Source: Eurosta solidaginis (taxonomy: Eukaryota; Arthropoda; Insecta; Diptera; Tephritidae). Taken from it: a DNA stretch of 64,000 nt. This document shows, piece after piece, positions 46,619 to 59,119 of this stretch (its first letter is position 1; each line of letters opens with the position of its first letter). Location: assembly GCF_040869045.1 (NCBI RefSeq), contig NC_090322.1, forward strand, positions 270,346,662 to 270,410,661, given 5' to 3'. Both the position numbers and the translations under genes were made by a program. Under the pieces are notes generated by a model. That model had not been told where the DNA came from. It did not search any database and saw nothing but the letters and a program-made list of their open reading frames with translations.

Positions 46619-49195
46619 TGTTAAGGAATGATAGAGTAGGCAAAAAAGGGGGTGGTGTGGCTATATACTATAAGAATCAATTGAAAATAAAGGTAATAGC
46701 TCAACCAACTGGTCATGGTGTTGAATATTTAATTGTTGAACTGTCCACCTATTCATGCAAAACCCTTCTGTGTTGTGTATACAATCCTAATAAATGTTTT
46801 AGTCCGTCTGATTTCTTCGATTATCTGTCCTCTTTGTTTACTGACTACGACAATATAATCGTTTGTGGTGATTTTAATATTAATTTGTTATATACTGACA
46901 GTTACAGTTCTCGTTTAATTAATGATGTGTCTGGTGTTGGCTTGTCTTTCGTTAATAAGTCCGTACCCACAAGGTATGGAAGTAACTGTTGTCCAAGCCT
47001 GCTTGACTATTTTATTGTATCTGACCCTTCCATTGTGTTAAAATTTGACCAAATATCATTTTTATCTGACCACGACTTAATTTTCTGTTCATTTGAGATT
47101 AAACTTGACCACGACATAAACTCAGTTAGTAGGTATAGTTATTTTGATTATCGCTCCTTAGATATTAGTAGCCTTTTTAATGACCTTGCGGGTATCAACT
47201 GGCCTGTTTGTTGGGGCTTCAGTTCGGTAAACGAAAAACTTTCGTTTCGTAATAATATAACTCTGCAGATGTTAACACATCATGTGCCAACCAAAACCGT
47301 AGTGAGCAGATCGTCATCTTGTCCCTGGTTTAACAATGTGGTACGGGCGGCTATTAAAAAGCGAAACAATGCTTACTGTAAGTGGAGAAGGAATCGGACG
47401 GAAATGAATTGGAGTACATTTAGGTTGGTAAGAAATGAAACCACACTAACCATAAGGCGTGAAAAGAGGAATTATTTCGCTAAGAGGCTGTGCCCCTCCC
47501 TGCCTAATAATGTGTTATGGCGTAATTTAAAAGCCCTGCGTGTGCATGTTAATGATAACTCCCTCTGTACCCTCGACCCTGATACCCTGAATGAAGCGTT
47601 TGTACAATGTTTCCCTTCCTTAGCCACTTCTTCGCGTTCATCTTTGTCCGCAGCCTACTGTGATGTTATTCCCCCAAGTCGAATGTTTGAGTTCCGTGCA
47701 GTTACCGAGCTTGATGTGGAGAAAAACTTGTATAGAATACGATCCAATGCTATTGGTGCAGATGGCATCCCCGTCAAATTCTTAAAAATTATTTTACCGT
47801 ATATCTTATCTACACTTACGCACATAATTAACCATAGTTTCACAACGTCTTGCTTCCCTAGTGCGTGGAAAATTGCCACTGTGATTCCTGTGGCCAAAAA
47901 CAAATCTGCTGCTACGATCAGTTACTTTCGACCTATCAGTATACTGCCGGCCTTGTCGAAAGTTGCTGCATCAATAATGTCTGAGCAAATTTACTCTCAT
48001 GTCAATAAGTTCAATCTTTTATCGAATTTCCAGTCTGGGTTTAGAGCTAAACACAGCTGCTCCACAGCTATGATAAAAATACTGGATGACATTAGAATTG
48101 CTTTTGACAAAAAATATCTGACGCTCCTGTGCCTACTGAATTTCTCTAAAGCATTTGATTCTGTTGAACATAACTTTCTTTGTCTTAAACTGCAAAATCA
48201 CTTTGGATTTAGCTCACCTGCAGTACAACTGATGCAGAGCTACCTTACAGATAGGTCCCAGCGTGTGAAGGTTGACATGAAACTGTCTATGTTACGTCCA
48301 CTGTCGTCTGGTGTTCCCCAGGGGTCCATTCTGGGACCCCTTCTGTTTAGTCTTTTTGTTTCTCTGAATGTCGCCATGCAAATATCCACGCATATGCTGA
48401 TTATATATGTCCTGTCCTCTTGACCAGACAATTAACATGTGCGTTAATTTCAATGATGACCTATCTTCTCTCAAGTCCTGTGCATCACGAAATGGCCTTC
48501 GTCTCAATGTTGATAAGTGTTATGTGTTACCTATAAGTAAAAAACGTCTCGCAACTGTCCCTCCTGTATACATTGGGGATCGAGCTATTAAAACTGTCTC
48601 GAAAGTAACTAACTTAGGTTATGTCATTAACACTGACCTTACCTGCACGGATCATATAAACTCTTCTGTTGGCAAGATATACTATACCCTAAGGAGTCTT
48701 CGGATGTCCGCCGCGTTTACACCGGCTTGCATAAGGCGAAAACTTGCCACTCAACTTATAATGCCTATAATTTCTTACCCTGATCTCGTGTATAGCAAGC
48801 TAGACTCTCAGTCTGCACACAAATTGGATGTGGCTTTCAACCATGTTACGCGCTATGTCTTTGGGCTTACGAGATTTGTGCATATTTCTGCCTGGAGGAC
48901 AAGCCTTTTGGAGTGTGAACTCTCTGAGTACGTAAAAGTTAGAAATTGCATGTTCCTTTTTCACCTTATAAAGGAGAAGTCGCCTAGTTATCTCTATGAA
49001 AAGCTAATATTTCCTAGGTCTGCTCGTTCTTATGATTTGATTGTGCCGCAATATAACTTTCTCTCATCGGCTAGATTATCTTTCATCAATGCTACGCGTT
49101 TATGGAACTCAATTCCTTCTACTATACGCAGTAGTCTGAATAAGAGCAACATTAAGACTATTTTAACCTCATATTTCAGTAATCTTGTAACTTAA
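46619..49195 (+). pseudogene. endonuclease-reverse transcriptase ORF2, frameshifted and catalytically defective
   Basis: The first frame (to 48423) has the endonuclease motifs GGGVAIYY, VCGDFNINLL, LLDYFIVSD and LSDHDLIFCSF, then RT motifs YFRPISILPALSKV, FQSGFRAKHSCSTA, LLNFSKAFDSVEH and SSGVPQGSILGPLLFSLF. The motif A catalytic aspartate is asparagine (codon at 48139). Around 48370-48404 the reading shifts to another frame (HAYAD), then to a third that starts near 48407 (SCPLDQTINMCVNFNDDL) and runs to 49195. The second aspartate of the YADD box is missing at the second shift, consistent with a deletion of about 10 bases. The first 80 or so residues of the endonuclease are missing, so no start codon is assigned. 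Confidence 0.88.
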
Positions 49196-49422
49196 CCGAT
49201 TTTTGTTTGATTGATTCTTTGTTCTTTTTACCCTGAGATGTGCTTTCTAAAACCTTATGTATTTTCTTGTTATATTGTTCTACTTACAGATTTATTTATA
49301 TCTCCATTTTAATTAACTTTTTCTCTAATAATGTTCCTTGATATGTGTTAAAATATTTAAATTACTATTGTTGTACTAAAAAAGAACTACTTTTCTTATT
49401 GTACTAATGCATTTATTAATAA

Positions 49423-49441
49423 ATGAATGAATGAATGAATT
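49423..49441 (+). repeat. (AATG)n tail of the non-LTR element
   Basis: About four and a half tandem AATG units close the 3' UTR of the retrotransposon. Confidence 0.8.
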
Positions 49442-49444
49442 AAT

Positions 49445-50570
49445 ACATTAATCACGTATGTGTGTTTGTGTGGGTGTAGCAGCAGTTTTTGCAAATTATG
49501 GTTTTGGTGAAGAAAACTCAAAAAAACAGATTTAATGCCAATATCAAGTAATGCATAATTAAAGGAAAGAAAAAGTTTCTCCAGCATCCTTCAGCATGTT
49601 CAGAATTGATGTCTAGTTTGAACGACGCGTGCATACATACATATGTATAATCATACATACATACATATATAAAAGAAATAACACCATGGGAATTTAATTT
49701 TTCAACGGAGTGGGGATGGAGTTACACACGCCCAAACACCAAGAAGTCAATTGTTGTTATGACGATCCTTTCTCCGAAAAATTTCGAGCTCAAGGGCTGT
49801 AAGAAAATTTTTTTTAAGTTTTAATAAATGAAAAATTATTTTTTAATTAAATGATCACAAAAGCTATTGTTGTAGGCCATGAGCTCGACAATTTTTTGGA
49901 GAATGTATTGCCGCAGACGAGTGTTTGTACTAACTTTTGTTGAAGCAAGCTATTTTTTTAGAAATCCATCCTGGACTAATATATGAGCCGGCAATTTACT
50001 ATAATGACGCCGGAAATATAAGAAGAGGAACCGCGGGCCATAATTTTGAACAGTTTCCTGTTGCTCGAGTTTTGCTTCCAAATTTTCTTTAAAATAAACA
50101 AACAAAAACCCAACTTTAATTCAAAAGCTGTCCACGTCAAGGTATTATTAAGGTTGTTGACCAATCTATAAGGTTATAACATCAATTTACTTTGAGTTCA
50201 GTTTAAAAGGTCATAAAATCAATTGACGCGTTGACAAAAGTCATTCTCCATTTCATTCGCTGTTAATGTTTATGTTGCGACGGAAAACTTGACGGTGGTA
50301 AAGAAAGAATGGTACTTGTACAGTAGGTGAGGGTTCAAAGCATCAAGGAATCAAAGGTGTGAAGTAATCCCAGGTACGATAAAGCAGCTAGGAAGCCTAA
50401 AAGAGCTGAACATCACGGGAGAAACCTGGCACTATAATGAAATCCAAGGAGGCGATTGGAGACAAGTCCTCTACAACAGGAGATATAACGATGCAGGAAC
50501 GAAAATTTGTTAGTTTCATATGCATGGATTACAAAAGAAGGAATAGAAAAAAATTTTCGACAAAATAAAC
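49445..50570. other. non-coding stretch, no gene recognised
   Basis: (CATA)n runs near 49632-49668. Frames are short and without domains. Confidence 0.35.
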
Positions 50571-50574
50571 ACTT

Positions 50575-50848
50575 GACGAGATTTATATCCACGAAATTTT
50601 AGGTCGAGCTTTCCTTCCAATTTGCGTCTTAATGTTTCCTACAAACTGGACAAACGGGACGTAGATATTTTAGACCGACCCCTAAAGGCAGTTGCAAGGC
50701 ATTTTCACTGAGAAACTTTTCATGGCAGAAATGCACTCGAAGTGTTTGCAGCAGGTACGCCTTCGCTTAGTAAAACTGCTTTATGGTAGAAACACTTTTT
50801 CTAAATTTTTGATTCTGTTTTACACGGGACTTGAACCCAGGGCCATAA
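50575..50848 (-). mobile_element. tRNA-derived SINE, copy 5 (diverged)
   Basis: On the minus strand, CCCTGGGTTCAAGTCCCGTG (B-box region), then the AAAAATTTAGAAAAAGTG linker, the body with ATTTCTGCCATGAAAAGTTT, and the tail GGAAAGCTCGACCTAAAATT. The head is truncated or eroded at its 5' end. The + frame across it (50692-50958) is not a gene. Confidence 0.65.
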
Positions 50849-50959
50849 AAAGAAATATGATCGTCAGGCGATACTTAAATAAGCCAAGGACTGAATGTGT
50901 CCAGGTTTCTTCAACTGCCCGAAATGCATTTTATTTGCCTGCTGCGAATTTTTCTTGAT

Positions 50960-53900
50960 CAGAAATAAATATTATGAGTAATCAATCAAGACGTACACGT
51001 ACATAAATACTAAAAAAAAGAAAAAAAAACTAATAATTAACAACTAAATGAAAACTGAGTTTTAAAAAAGTTTGGTTAGTTTAAAAAAAGGATCGTTTCA
51101 GTTTTGCGGAACCGACGTAGAGCTTAGTGCTAAGTATCGAGAAAAACGGTATTTATATGGTAGGAAGTTTTTTTTTAATTTAAAAATCCGCACTCACAGA
51201 TTTTAAAGCTTGCGATTATCCTCTGTCTCGAGAAATAAAAAAACAAAAAACCCTTCCTCGATTCGCTAAATTTTAGGCAGATTTCAGAATAATTTTATAC
51301 AACCGAAGCCATTGTACTATATTTCGGTCTGCCGGTTCTTCTTTATGTGTCTATTTCATTTCTTTACAGTTTTTCAAAATGTTTTCATCTTTTTGCGTGG
51401 TCTTCTACTTCAACATTTTATATTGTTTGTTTTCTTTTTTCATAATTTTTTACACTCTTTATCTCTCTTTTCTTTTTTACACTAATCCCGCTTCCGATAT
51501 CTGTTCTCTCCCCTTTTCCAAGTACTTTCTCTTCTTTATGGTTGTGGCTCCAGTTGTAAAGAGCGTTGATAGGTCTCCATCTTGCGGGCATCCCTATATG
51601 GTTTACAAAGGAACCTTGTCGCCCCTCTGTATATACCGCAAATCATGCACGGAGCACAGGTTCTACAAGCATAAGATTCGGCTATTGAGCTCTGCTTCTC
51701 ATATTAACGTGATGTATATTGTCATAAACATATTCAGTTTGATAAGTCTGAATATCTCAAACAAAACGTAGCCTTTTTAACGCTTCAAAAATTTAAGCGC
51801 CGGAAAGTGTCAGTCTCGTCTTTTTGTTCCTATAAAGAATCATTCGAAAATGAGCTACGGGTTTTTACTCTTTCCGCTCAAAAGTTCTAAAGACAGTTTT
51901 ATGTCTTTTTGTTTCCTGGTTAAGGTGGTATGAATATTTAATGCTACCCATTTTTTACACCTCGTGTTGCACCTAGATTAATCACGCTTCTCAGAGCCTG
52001 GACCTTAAAATCCAAAGGAATATGATAAACATACAATAAGCTTTCAGTCATTATATTAAAAAGCACATTCACTTATATGGAAACTGGGTATAAATTCTCT
52101 AGCTTAAAAAAGTGCATACCTTTATGGAGTGCAACAAACGACTTTATCGTTAACACATGCGTGATTTGCATAAAACACGACGACTAACTAAACGCCAGAG
52201 ATGTTATTTCAGTGCACATATGCATTTCGTTTAAATGTATGTATATTAAGTTAGTAAAGAGAGTTGATTGAATCTTCACACACCCATTCGTATGATATGA
52301 ATTTGGAAGGGAGTATATTTGAGTGCAGGTGACATTCAGTACATGAATATTCACAAATTTTTTATCAGCATTGGTGTAGTGGCGCCGCAGGTTAGGTGTT
52401 GCACCTGTTCATCATTGTGCCAGCAGTTTTGCATAGAAATTGCTTATATTCATTTGTAGTTATATTTACATGTGAATATATGTATCAAACCGCTATACGC
52501 AAGCAATTTATGTATTGTATAATAAAGTAATTCGCTGGTACGCTTTCACTACATCTTTTACCAGCAAAGCGTTGCTATGAACATTTGACAAAATACATAC
52601 ATTAATGTGTGTGCAGGTGCACGTATTTCTGTGTTTGTGTGTGTAGCATTTTGTTCCTTTTGCATGTTTTGTCACACATCAATTGCTTCATACAAATTGC
52701 ATTTATAGCTTGAAATTTGCATTTCCTTCCTCCCCCATTTACATTTGCATAAATAAAATGTACAACATACAAACACACAAACACATCCATGTACACAACA
52801 CAGACGTTAATGTATGTACTAAAGCATTATGATTCTTTTGTAGTGTGTAAGGTAAGTTATTTGTTCACGTGCATTCTTGGCATGATTTTAACGGCTTAAG
52901 TGTATTGTATTTGTGTTTATGTACTCGCTTGTTACGTATACGCCATGGTGCCCCACTCTCTCATGCTTGCACTTATCGAGAATTTTAAAATTGTTAGCAC
53001 TTATTTTGTAAGACAAAGATATTTTAAGATTTAAGATTTCATTGTGATACTTAGTATGTGTATCTAACGGAGTTTTATTTTTTATGTGCATACATACAGT
53101 GATGTTCTATCAAATAGAGGAAGGCACTTTCAAAAACATTTAAACGAAAAAATCTCCGCAGCCGATATATATAAATTATATTTTTATTTTAATAGGTAGG
53201 CACTGTAAGGCATCGGGAAGAACCTCAAAAAGGAATATGGGAATATGTGAGTAAGAGGTTAAATTTTTGGATCTCATTGACTGATGAGTAACGAAGTGAA
53301 AAATCATTATTTGGTGAGACGAAATCAAATCGAATGTTCTTCAACATCGAAATTTTTCTTTAGAATAACTTTAAAATGCCAAAACATAGCGATAGTGCCA
53401 TAATGGTTTAGGAATGATTCCCACAAATTACTCAATTTTTGTCGAAAGTATAAGGAATGCTCTATAAAATAACAAGATTCTAAGGGAATCCAGTCAAGAT
53501 ATTCCGAGTTTGCCACGACATTTCCTTGAACGTCTTAGCCATACGTGGAAAACGAGCAAAAGACTCGTTCAGATAAAAACACAAAGAATGTTTGAGTATA
53601 TCGATATATCTTTTAGAACTTAATATATAGAAAATAGATGTGTAGTTATTAAAGTCACAGTCCAATTCCTGTCAGGGTATTAGGGGATCAGTCATAGCTC
53701 AGCAGTCAGCAATAATTATGTATACCCGAATAAGCTATGCGCTCAAATCTAGTACCTTATATCAACCCCTATTAACGGTTCAGTGGAATTTTAGGCAATA
53801 CCAGCACTGGACATGTGTAATGATAAAAAATGTGTCTATTTTAAGTCACACCTACATTAGGCCACTGCAACAACTTTAAAATGTTTTATGCAATTGTTTA

Positions 53901-54758
53901 GACTTCATGACTTGCATTGATTTATTAATTTATGTCAAACCTACCAATACAGTTTTCTATATTTTATTTAAAAATTTTTAACCCACAGGTTCGCTATTAT
54001 TTTTTTATTCGATTTTGATAGTGTGTGGCTCTATTTAATGGAACATCACTGCATATCCATCATACTCATCATGAAACAGTCAAAAAACCCGAAAAAAAAT
54101 AATTTTTTGACTACTTAAAGCAGAGATAGGATTGCAACGAGCCCAAATAAGGTCCACCAAGAACCCAAAATCAAAAATGATCAGATTTTTATTTGTCACT
54201 TCGTATTAAATTTGAATATATGCGTAATGTGGAAATAAAGCAACTTGTTATTTTCCCTTATCCTGGAAAGAGAAAAATGATTTAAGAAAAGGCTATTTTG
54301 TTTTTCATATTTGGCTATTTTACTAACAAAATATAGCAACCCCTCTTTATATAGTTTCGTTGTTCAACTCAGATCCATATATTCGCTGCTATTCAAATTT
54401 TTCTAGCCTTTTATTTACTATTAATAAAAGTATAAGGGACTTTGTAAAATTAATTTTTTATTAATTTATAAAACTTTGTACAGATTCGGAAATTTTTCTA
54501 CTAAGCGAAGGTGCACTTGAAATCCATAAATCTTACATATGTTAAGTAGCTAAATCCTTAAAAAAATGAAAGAAAAAAAAAACCAAAATCTTATTATGCA
54601 ACATTTGAAGTACCACAAATAGGGTAGCACACTCATTACATATATTAGAACAAATATGAGTAGGACTTAGACTCGTGTTCGTAATTCGAATTTAGGAATT
54701 TTTCCATATAAATTGTTCATCCACCCCAATGTGCGCCATATTAAATCAAAAATAACTG
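50960..54758. other. non-coding stretch, no gene recognised
   Basis: The longest frame (51379-51771, +, 130 codons) begins with a hydrophobic Phe/Leu-rich run that simply reflects T-rich DNA and has no recognisable domain. Microsatellite-like (TG)n and (CA)n runs lie near 52600-52800. Confidence 0.35.
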
Positions 54759-54770
54759 AAGGTTACATTA

Positions 54771-55129
54771 AATGAATAATTGTAAGGCGCGACAATCTCC
54801 AAAGAGATTTTAGGCCGAGCTTCTCTTCCAATTTTTGTCGTGCTCCTTTTAGTTTTTCCTACAAATTGGCGGGACGGGGCCTACTTGTTTTATGTCGACT
54901 CCGAACGGCATCTGCAATGCAGATGAGTTTTCACTGAGAAGCTTTTCATGACAGAAATACACTCGGAGTGCTTGCCAACCACTGCCGAGGGGCGACACCG
55001 CTTAGAAACATTTACTTCTAATTGAAAAAACTTCTTTCTAAAATTTTGATGTTGCTTTGCCCTGGGCGAGAACCCAGGATATTTGGTGTGGTAATCGGAG
55101 CACACTACCATCACACAACGGCGGCCACT
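54771..55129 (-). mobile_element. tRNA-derived SINE, copy 6 (full length, 12-bp target duplication)
   Basis: This is the most complete minus-strand copy. The head is GGCCGCCGTTGTGTGATGGT, with a B-box-like GGGTTCTCGCCC, the GCGGTGTCGCCCCTCGGCAG body, TGCCGTTCGGAGTCGACAT, and the tail GAAGCTCGGCCTAAAATCTC then GCGCCTTACAATTATTCATT. AAGGTTACATTA flanks it at 54759-54770 and 55130-55141, which proves retroposition. Confidence 0.88.
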
Positions 55130-55149
55130 AAGGTTACATTAGGAGCTAT

Positions 55150-57160
55150 AAAACTCGTATATGTGCATGTAGCATTATGGATTGTTTCTGTGAAAATTTC
55201 GGGATTGTTTTGAGGGATGATATCGGGAATATTTCGGGTTAATTTCTTTGATTATGAGATCACTTTGGAAATAAATAAAATAATATTTTAAGGCGAGCTC
55301 TGTAAAAGTACGCTCAATTTGTCCCGCACCAACCGCGGAATAATCCATGTACACTATGTGATAGCATAATGCTAATTTTCAAAAACAAAAATATTATGTA
55401 AACACATTTATACATACGAAAATCATTAAACAAGAAAGTGTTTGGCATATATGAGCATGGGTGAGTTAAGAAAGCTCCATAAATTTTGAAAGCATGCATT
55501 TACCAAAAATTACATACAAAAAACTCGCATTGGAGTTGCGACACTGCAAACATGGACAAGGCGCGGTGAAAAAATGTTTGTACATAAATTCATTTAAAAT
55601 TTTAATTTTCCAACAAAAGCTATGTTACGAACGTTCATATTTTCAATACTGACTGCATATGCACATCCATGTAGCTGCATTTGCGTATGTTGGAGCACAT
55701 GTGTATACACTTAAACATACATATGTAAAAGCTGGTTTGAATGCCCATCGGCTTAGTTGAACTTTTAATACGATTTTCGGATTAAAAGATTTCGCATATT
55801 GGAGAAAATTCTACGCCAACTTTTTGCAGACATTTTTAGTCGGTAATAAAGTTTTTAAGACAAGCATTTAATTTATTTTTGTTTTTTTATTCACTATGAA
55901 ATAAATACTAAACCTTGCAAGGATATGCATATGCTGTAGTTTGCATTCTAAAAAGTTAATTGATTTTTGTTAGTAAATAGAAAATATTCCCTTGCAACGA
56001 GAGACTGGCAATCCACTGCTTTTGTAAAAATTTTTATTCAATCTCGAAAGCACTTTTCCAAGCACTTCTAAAACATCTATTTAAAACTTATCCTTTTATT
56101 AAATCAGGGTCTAACTTTCTGAAGCTGCTTTAATGGAAACTTCAAAATGCAATCAAGCGTTATCAGTGAAAAAGGTATTAAGTTTAAAAAGAAATTGTTG
56201 TAAGTAAACTACATAAATACATACATACAAAATATCCTGCTTAAGATCGCTGTAATGTGTTGTGTTTTTGTGTGTGTGGCAATGATTGCAATCGAAGCCA
56301 ATTTCGTTCCGCTGCAACCAACCAGCAACATCAGCAGACAATGAATTACGTTCGGAAGAAAAAATTCAACAGCAACCAATAAACTTATATACAAACATAT
56401 ATACAACATACTTGCACTTTACACATACATACGTAGTTAAACAAAAGACTTAAACGTGGGCACTCAGCAATTCTGCATTTACTTCCATATTTAAATTGGT
56501 AAAGAAGTGGTTTATTGTGGAAGCCTTGGCATTCAATTCGCTTAAAATGATAGTAGAAAAAGTAGCGGGGGGAAGTGAAATTAACAGCAGAGCATTATTT
56601 GTGAAACCTGCAAAAATCTTCTTTGCTCCACATATTTGGTTAACTATTGTAATATTGAATCTCAATGGACTGTGAAAGCAAACGTTTTTCAGGGTTAGCG
56701 CAATGGTAATGTGCTAAATTTGCTCTATAAAATGCATGTATACTCTTGTACTAAATAAAGAGTTCCTTAGTGATTTACTCGTGCTCGAATCGTGCTTTCA
56801 AGTACCTCAAGACAGGAAGTCATTTGGCACTGCTTCAGAAGTTCTTAATCGACAAAAATATGTGTATACATCCCTTCGTGATATTCACTTTTAGATCCTT
56901 TAACAACAGTCCAAAGTAGTTGAGCAACAGTGATATCGTAGAAATAAGTTACTTCATCCCTTCGAACTTGAAAACATTGTTCGTATAGCATCTAGTTAGG
57001 ACGAGTTTAGCATACTCCAACATCCGAGTCAAAGTGAAAACAAAGTCACTAGACTCTCCCTAGGTTAATGGAGCCTTTTATCTGTTAAATGTGGCGATTC
57101 AGTTCTGAGCACAATACTTGCCGGCCAAAAATTTTAAGTTTCTTAGTTGATTTAGTTGAT
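55150..57160. other. non-coding stretch, no gene recognised
   Basis: TTTCGGGATTG and ATTTCGGG words near 55190-55240 match the degenerate repeat of 2930-3650. The remainder has only short frames and (CATA)-type runs. Confidence 0.35.
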
Positions 57161-57175
57161 GCTAGTGTTTTGTAA

Positions 57176-57794
57176 GGGGTCTACCACGTTATCCCCAAAA
57201 TCAAAATCCCCAAAACAAAATCCCCAAATCAAAATCCCCAAAATCAAAATCCCCAAAATCTAAATCCCCAAACTCATAATTCCCAACACAAAATCCCCAT
57301 TTTATGTGTGAAATAAATTCAAATTAGGATTAAAATCGCCGCGACCAAAAAAGGCTAATAATCCATACCCACTTTCTGCATAGACGGCCTTTGGCCGCGC
57401 TTATAAAAAATAACCCTGGGCTACGCCATGCCAAGTCCGGGTGTATGGTATAACCGTGGCTACCGCCACGGTGATGTCCTTCTGCGTAGTACACGCTTCT
57501 GTAAGCTTGTTCGAATTAGAGCGACTAGCAGTCCTATATATGGATAAGTAAAAATATGTATTGCCAAAACGTGAATATACATACATAAATATGATTGAAA
57601 GAGGAAAGAGATAGAGCTATTTTTACACGATCATGATGTTTATCATAGCACTGGGATTTTGTTTTTGGGGATTTTGATTTTGGGGATTTTGATTTTGGGG
57701 ATTTTTAATTTGGGGATTATGTGTTTGGGTATTTTTTTTTTTTCTTTGGGGATTTTGTGTTTAGGTGTTTTTTTTGGGATTTCGTGGCACTCCC
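57176..57794. mobile_element. hAT-like foldback element with arms of CCCCAAAATCAAAAT repeats
   Basis: The 619-bp element starts GGGGTCTACCACGTTATCCC and ends with the inverse of GGGAGTGCCACGAAATCCC. A perfect 8-bp repeat TTTTGTAA flanks it (57168-57175 and 57795-57802). The left arm is about eight units of ATCCCCAAAATCAAA. The right arm is the complementary TTTTGGGGATTTTGA array (57655-57775). The centre (57310-57650) is unrelated and includes CGTGGCTACCGCCACGG. An 8-bp duplication is typical of hAT transposons. No transposase is present. Confidence 0.8.
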
Positions 57795-57802
57795 TTTTGT
57801 AA

Positions 57803-58845
57803 TGTTTTCTATTACGGTTTCATCGGTCCACATTATAACCAAATCAAATATTGTCTCTTGAATTGCAGATTTCGCAATATCCTGCTGCTTCAAGCTGTGG
57901 TTATTGTTTTTTCAACAACAAAAATCCTTCCCAAAGGCTAAGGGCGTGTTATGGGTATTGAAAATTACTATGCCAGATCTTACAAAGTTTTGAAAGCCAA
58001 AGATTGCATGCGATTCCGACCAGCACAAAAACTGACAGTTTTTATTCTTGGCAAAAGTCTGTGGTTATAAGCGGTAACAGTCTATGTCGACTTAGGAAAT
58101 ATGCAAAGCGTGAAAGTTTTCTACCGATTTTTAGTAATAGTAACTTCACATGTGGAACTTGTTGGGTCATTATAATAATTTTTCTATGTACTGCTAAAGA
58201 AATATATTTACCTTAAGTTTTCTACACATCCTTGGTCAGTAAAAGTATTTTGTCTTGGCTATTTATTAAATCAACTTAGCCTTTTAGTGCTTGACACCAC
58301 AGAATTGGTGATAATATATATGTAATTGTTTTTGTGTTGTTCTCGGAAATGACGTGATTACTATGAATACAACAGCTATAGGTTCCACACGATGCTTTCA
58401 AGGCTGTGCTAATTTCGAGGATGGAAAGTACCCGTTTTCAATCCTTTGGTTCTTGCTCAGCAAGCCGAAAATACAAGCTTTTATAATTCTATTCGATTAT
58501 GAAAAAGTAGTGCAGGTGGAAAGTACAGGTCTTGAGGTGGCCCTTGTATGATAGTCTTTAAACTCAAGCCTTCCGTATAGAAAAGAGAGACATATCACAA
58601 TTGCCATGTCTTTTTACCTATACCTCAACTCCCATGCTGAAAGAGTTCGGAAGAAAAGTATTTTTATCACTTACTTATCTTCCATAAAAAAGTTAGAAAC
58701 AATTTAAGTTCAGTATGTCAGTTTCAGTAAGAAAGTAGATACCTATATTATTGTTAAGGACGGCAGAACAGAGCAAACAATGGACACTACAATCCCGCAA
58801 TAACAAGCTTTGATATCTTGTTAAAAAATTTAAATAAATACAATC
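57803..58845. other. non-coding stretch, no gene recognised
   Basis: Small frames (58004-58216, 58354-58551) have no recognisable domain. Confidence 0.35.
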
Positions 58846-58850
58846 TTACC

Positions 58851-59115
58851 TCGGAGGAGATTTGGGTAGACCTACTTCGGTTTTATGTCGGCGTCAAACG
58901 GCAGCTGCAGGGCAGAGGAATTTCCACTGTAAAGCTTTTCATTGCAGAAATAAACTGGGAGTGTTTGCCAAATAACTGCCGAGGGGCGACTCCGCTTTGA
59001 AAAACTTTTTTCTTATTGGAAACACTTTTTTCCAAATTCTTAATATTACTTTGACTTAGATCATGAACCCAGGACTTGTGTAATAGCCGGAGCTAGATAC
59101 TACTCTCAGTCTTGG
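58851..59115 (-). mobile_element. tRNA-derived SINE, copy 7 (diverged)
   Basis: The body words GCCGAGGGGCGACTCCGCTT and GCTTTTCATTGCAGAAATAA, plus CATGAACCCAGGAC at the B-box position, identify it in inverse orientation. The A-box region is eroded. Confidence 0.65.
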
Positions 59116-59119
59116 AGTG

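Larger units (their letters stand above)
46619..49441 (+). mobile_element. 5'-truncated non-LTR retrotransposon (Jockey/CR1-type), inactive
   Basis: The body starts inside the endonuclease domain and runs through RT and a C-terminal region to a 3' UTR (49196-49420) that ends in (AATG)n (49423-49441), a tandem tail instead of poly(A). The 5' truncation is typical of LINE insertions made by incomplete reverse transcription. No target duplication was found, as is common for CR1-like elements. The clade assignment (Jockey/CR1 superfamily) is by eye. Confidence 0.85.

Noticed and set aside
51379..51771. 130-codon + frame with a hydrophobic N-terminus
   Set aside because: Hydrophobicity reflects T-rich DNA; no domain, no splice context, no homologue recognised.
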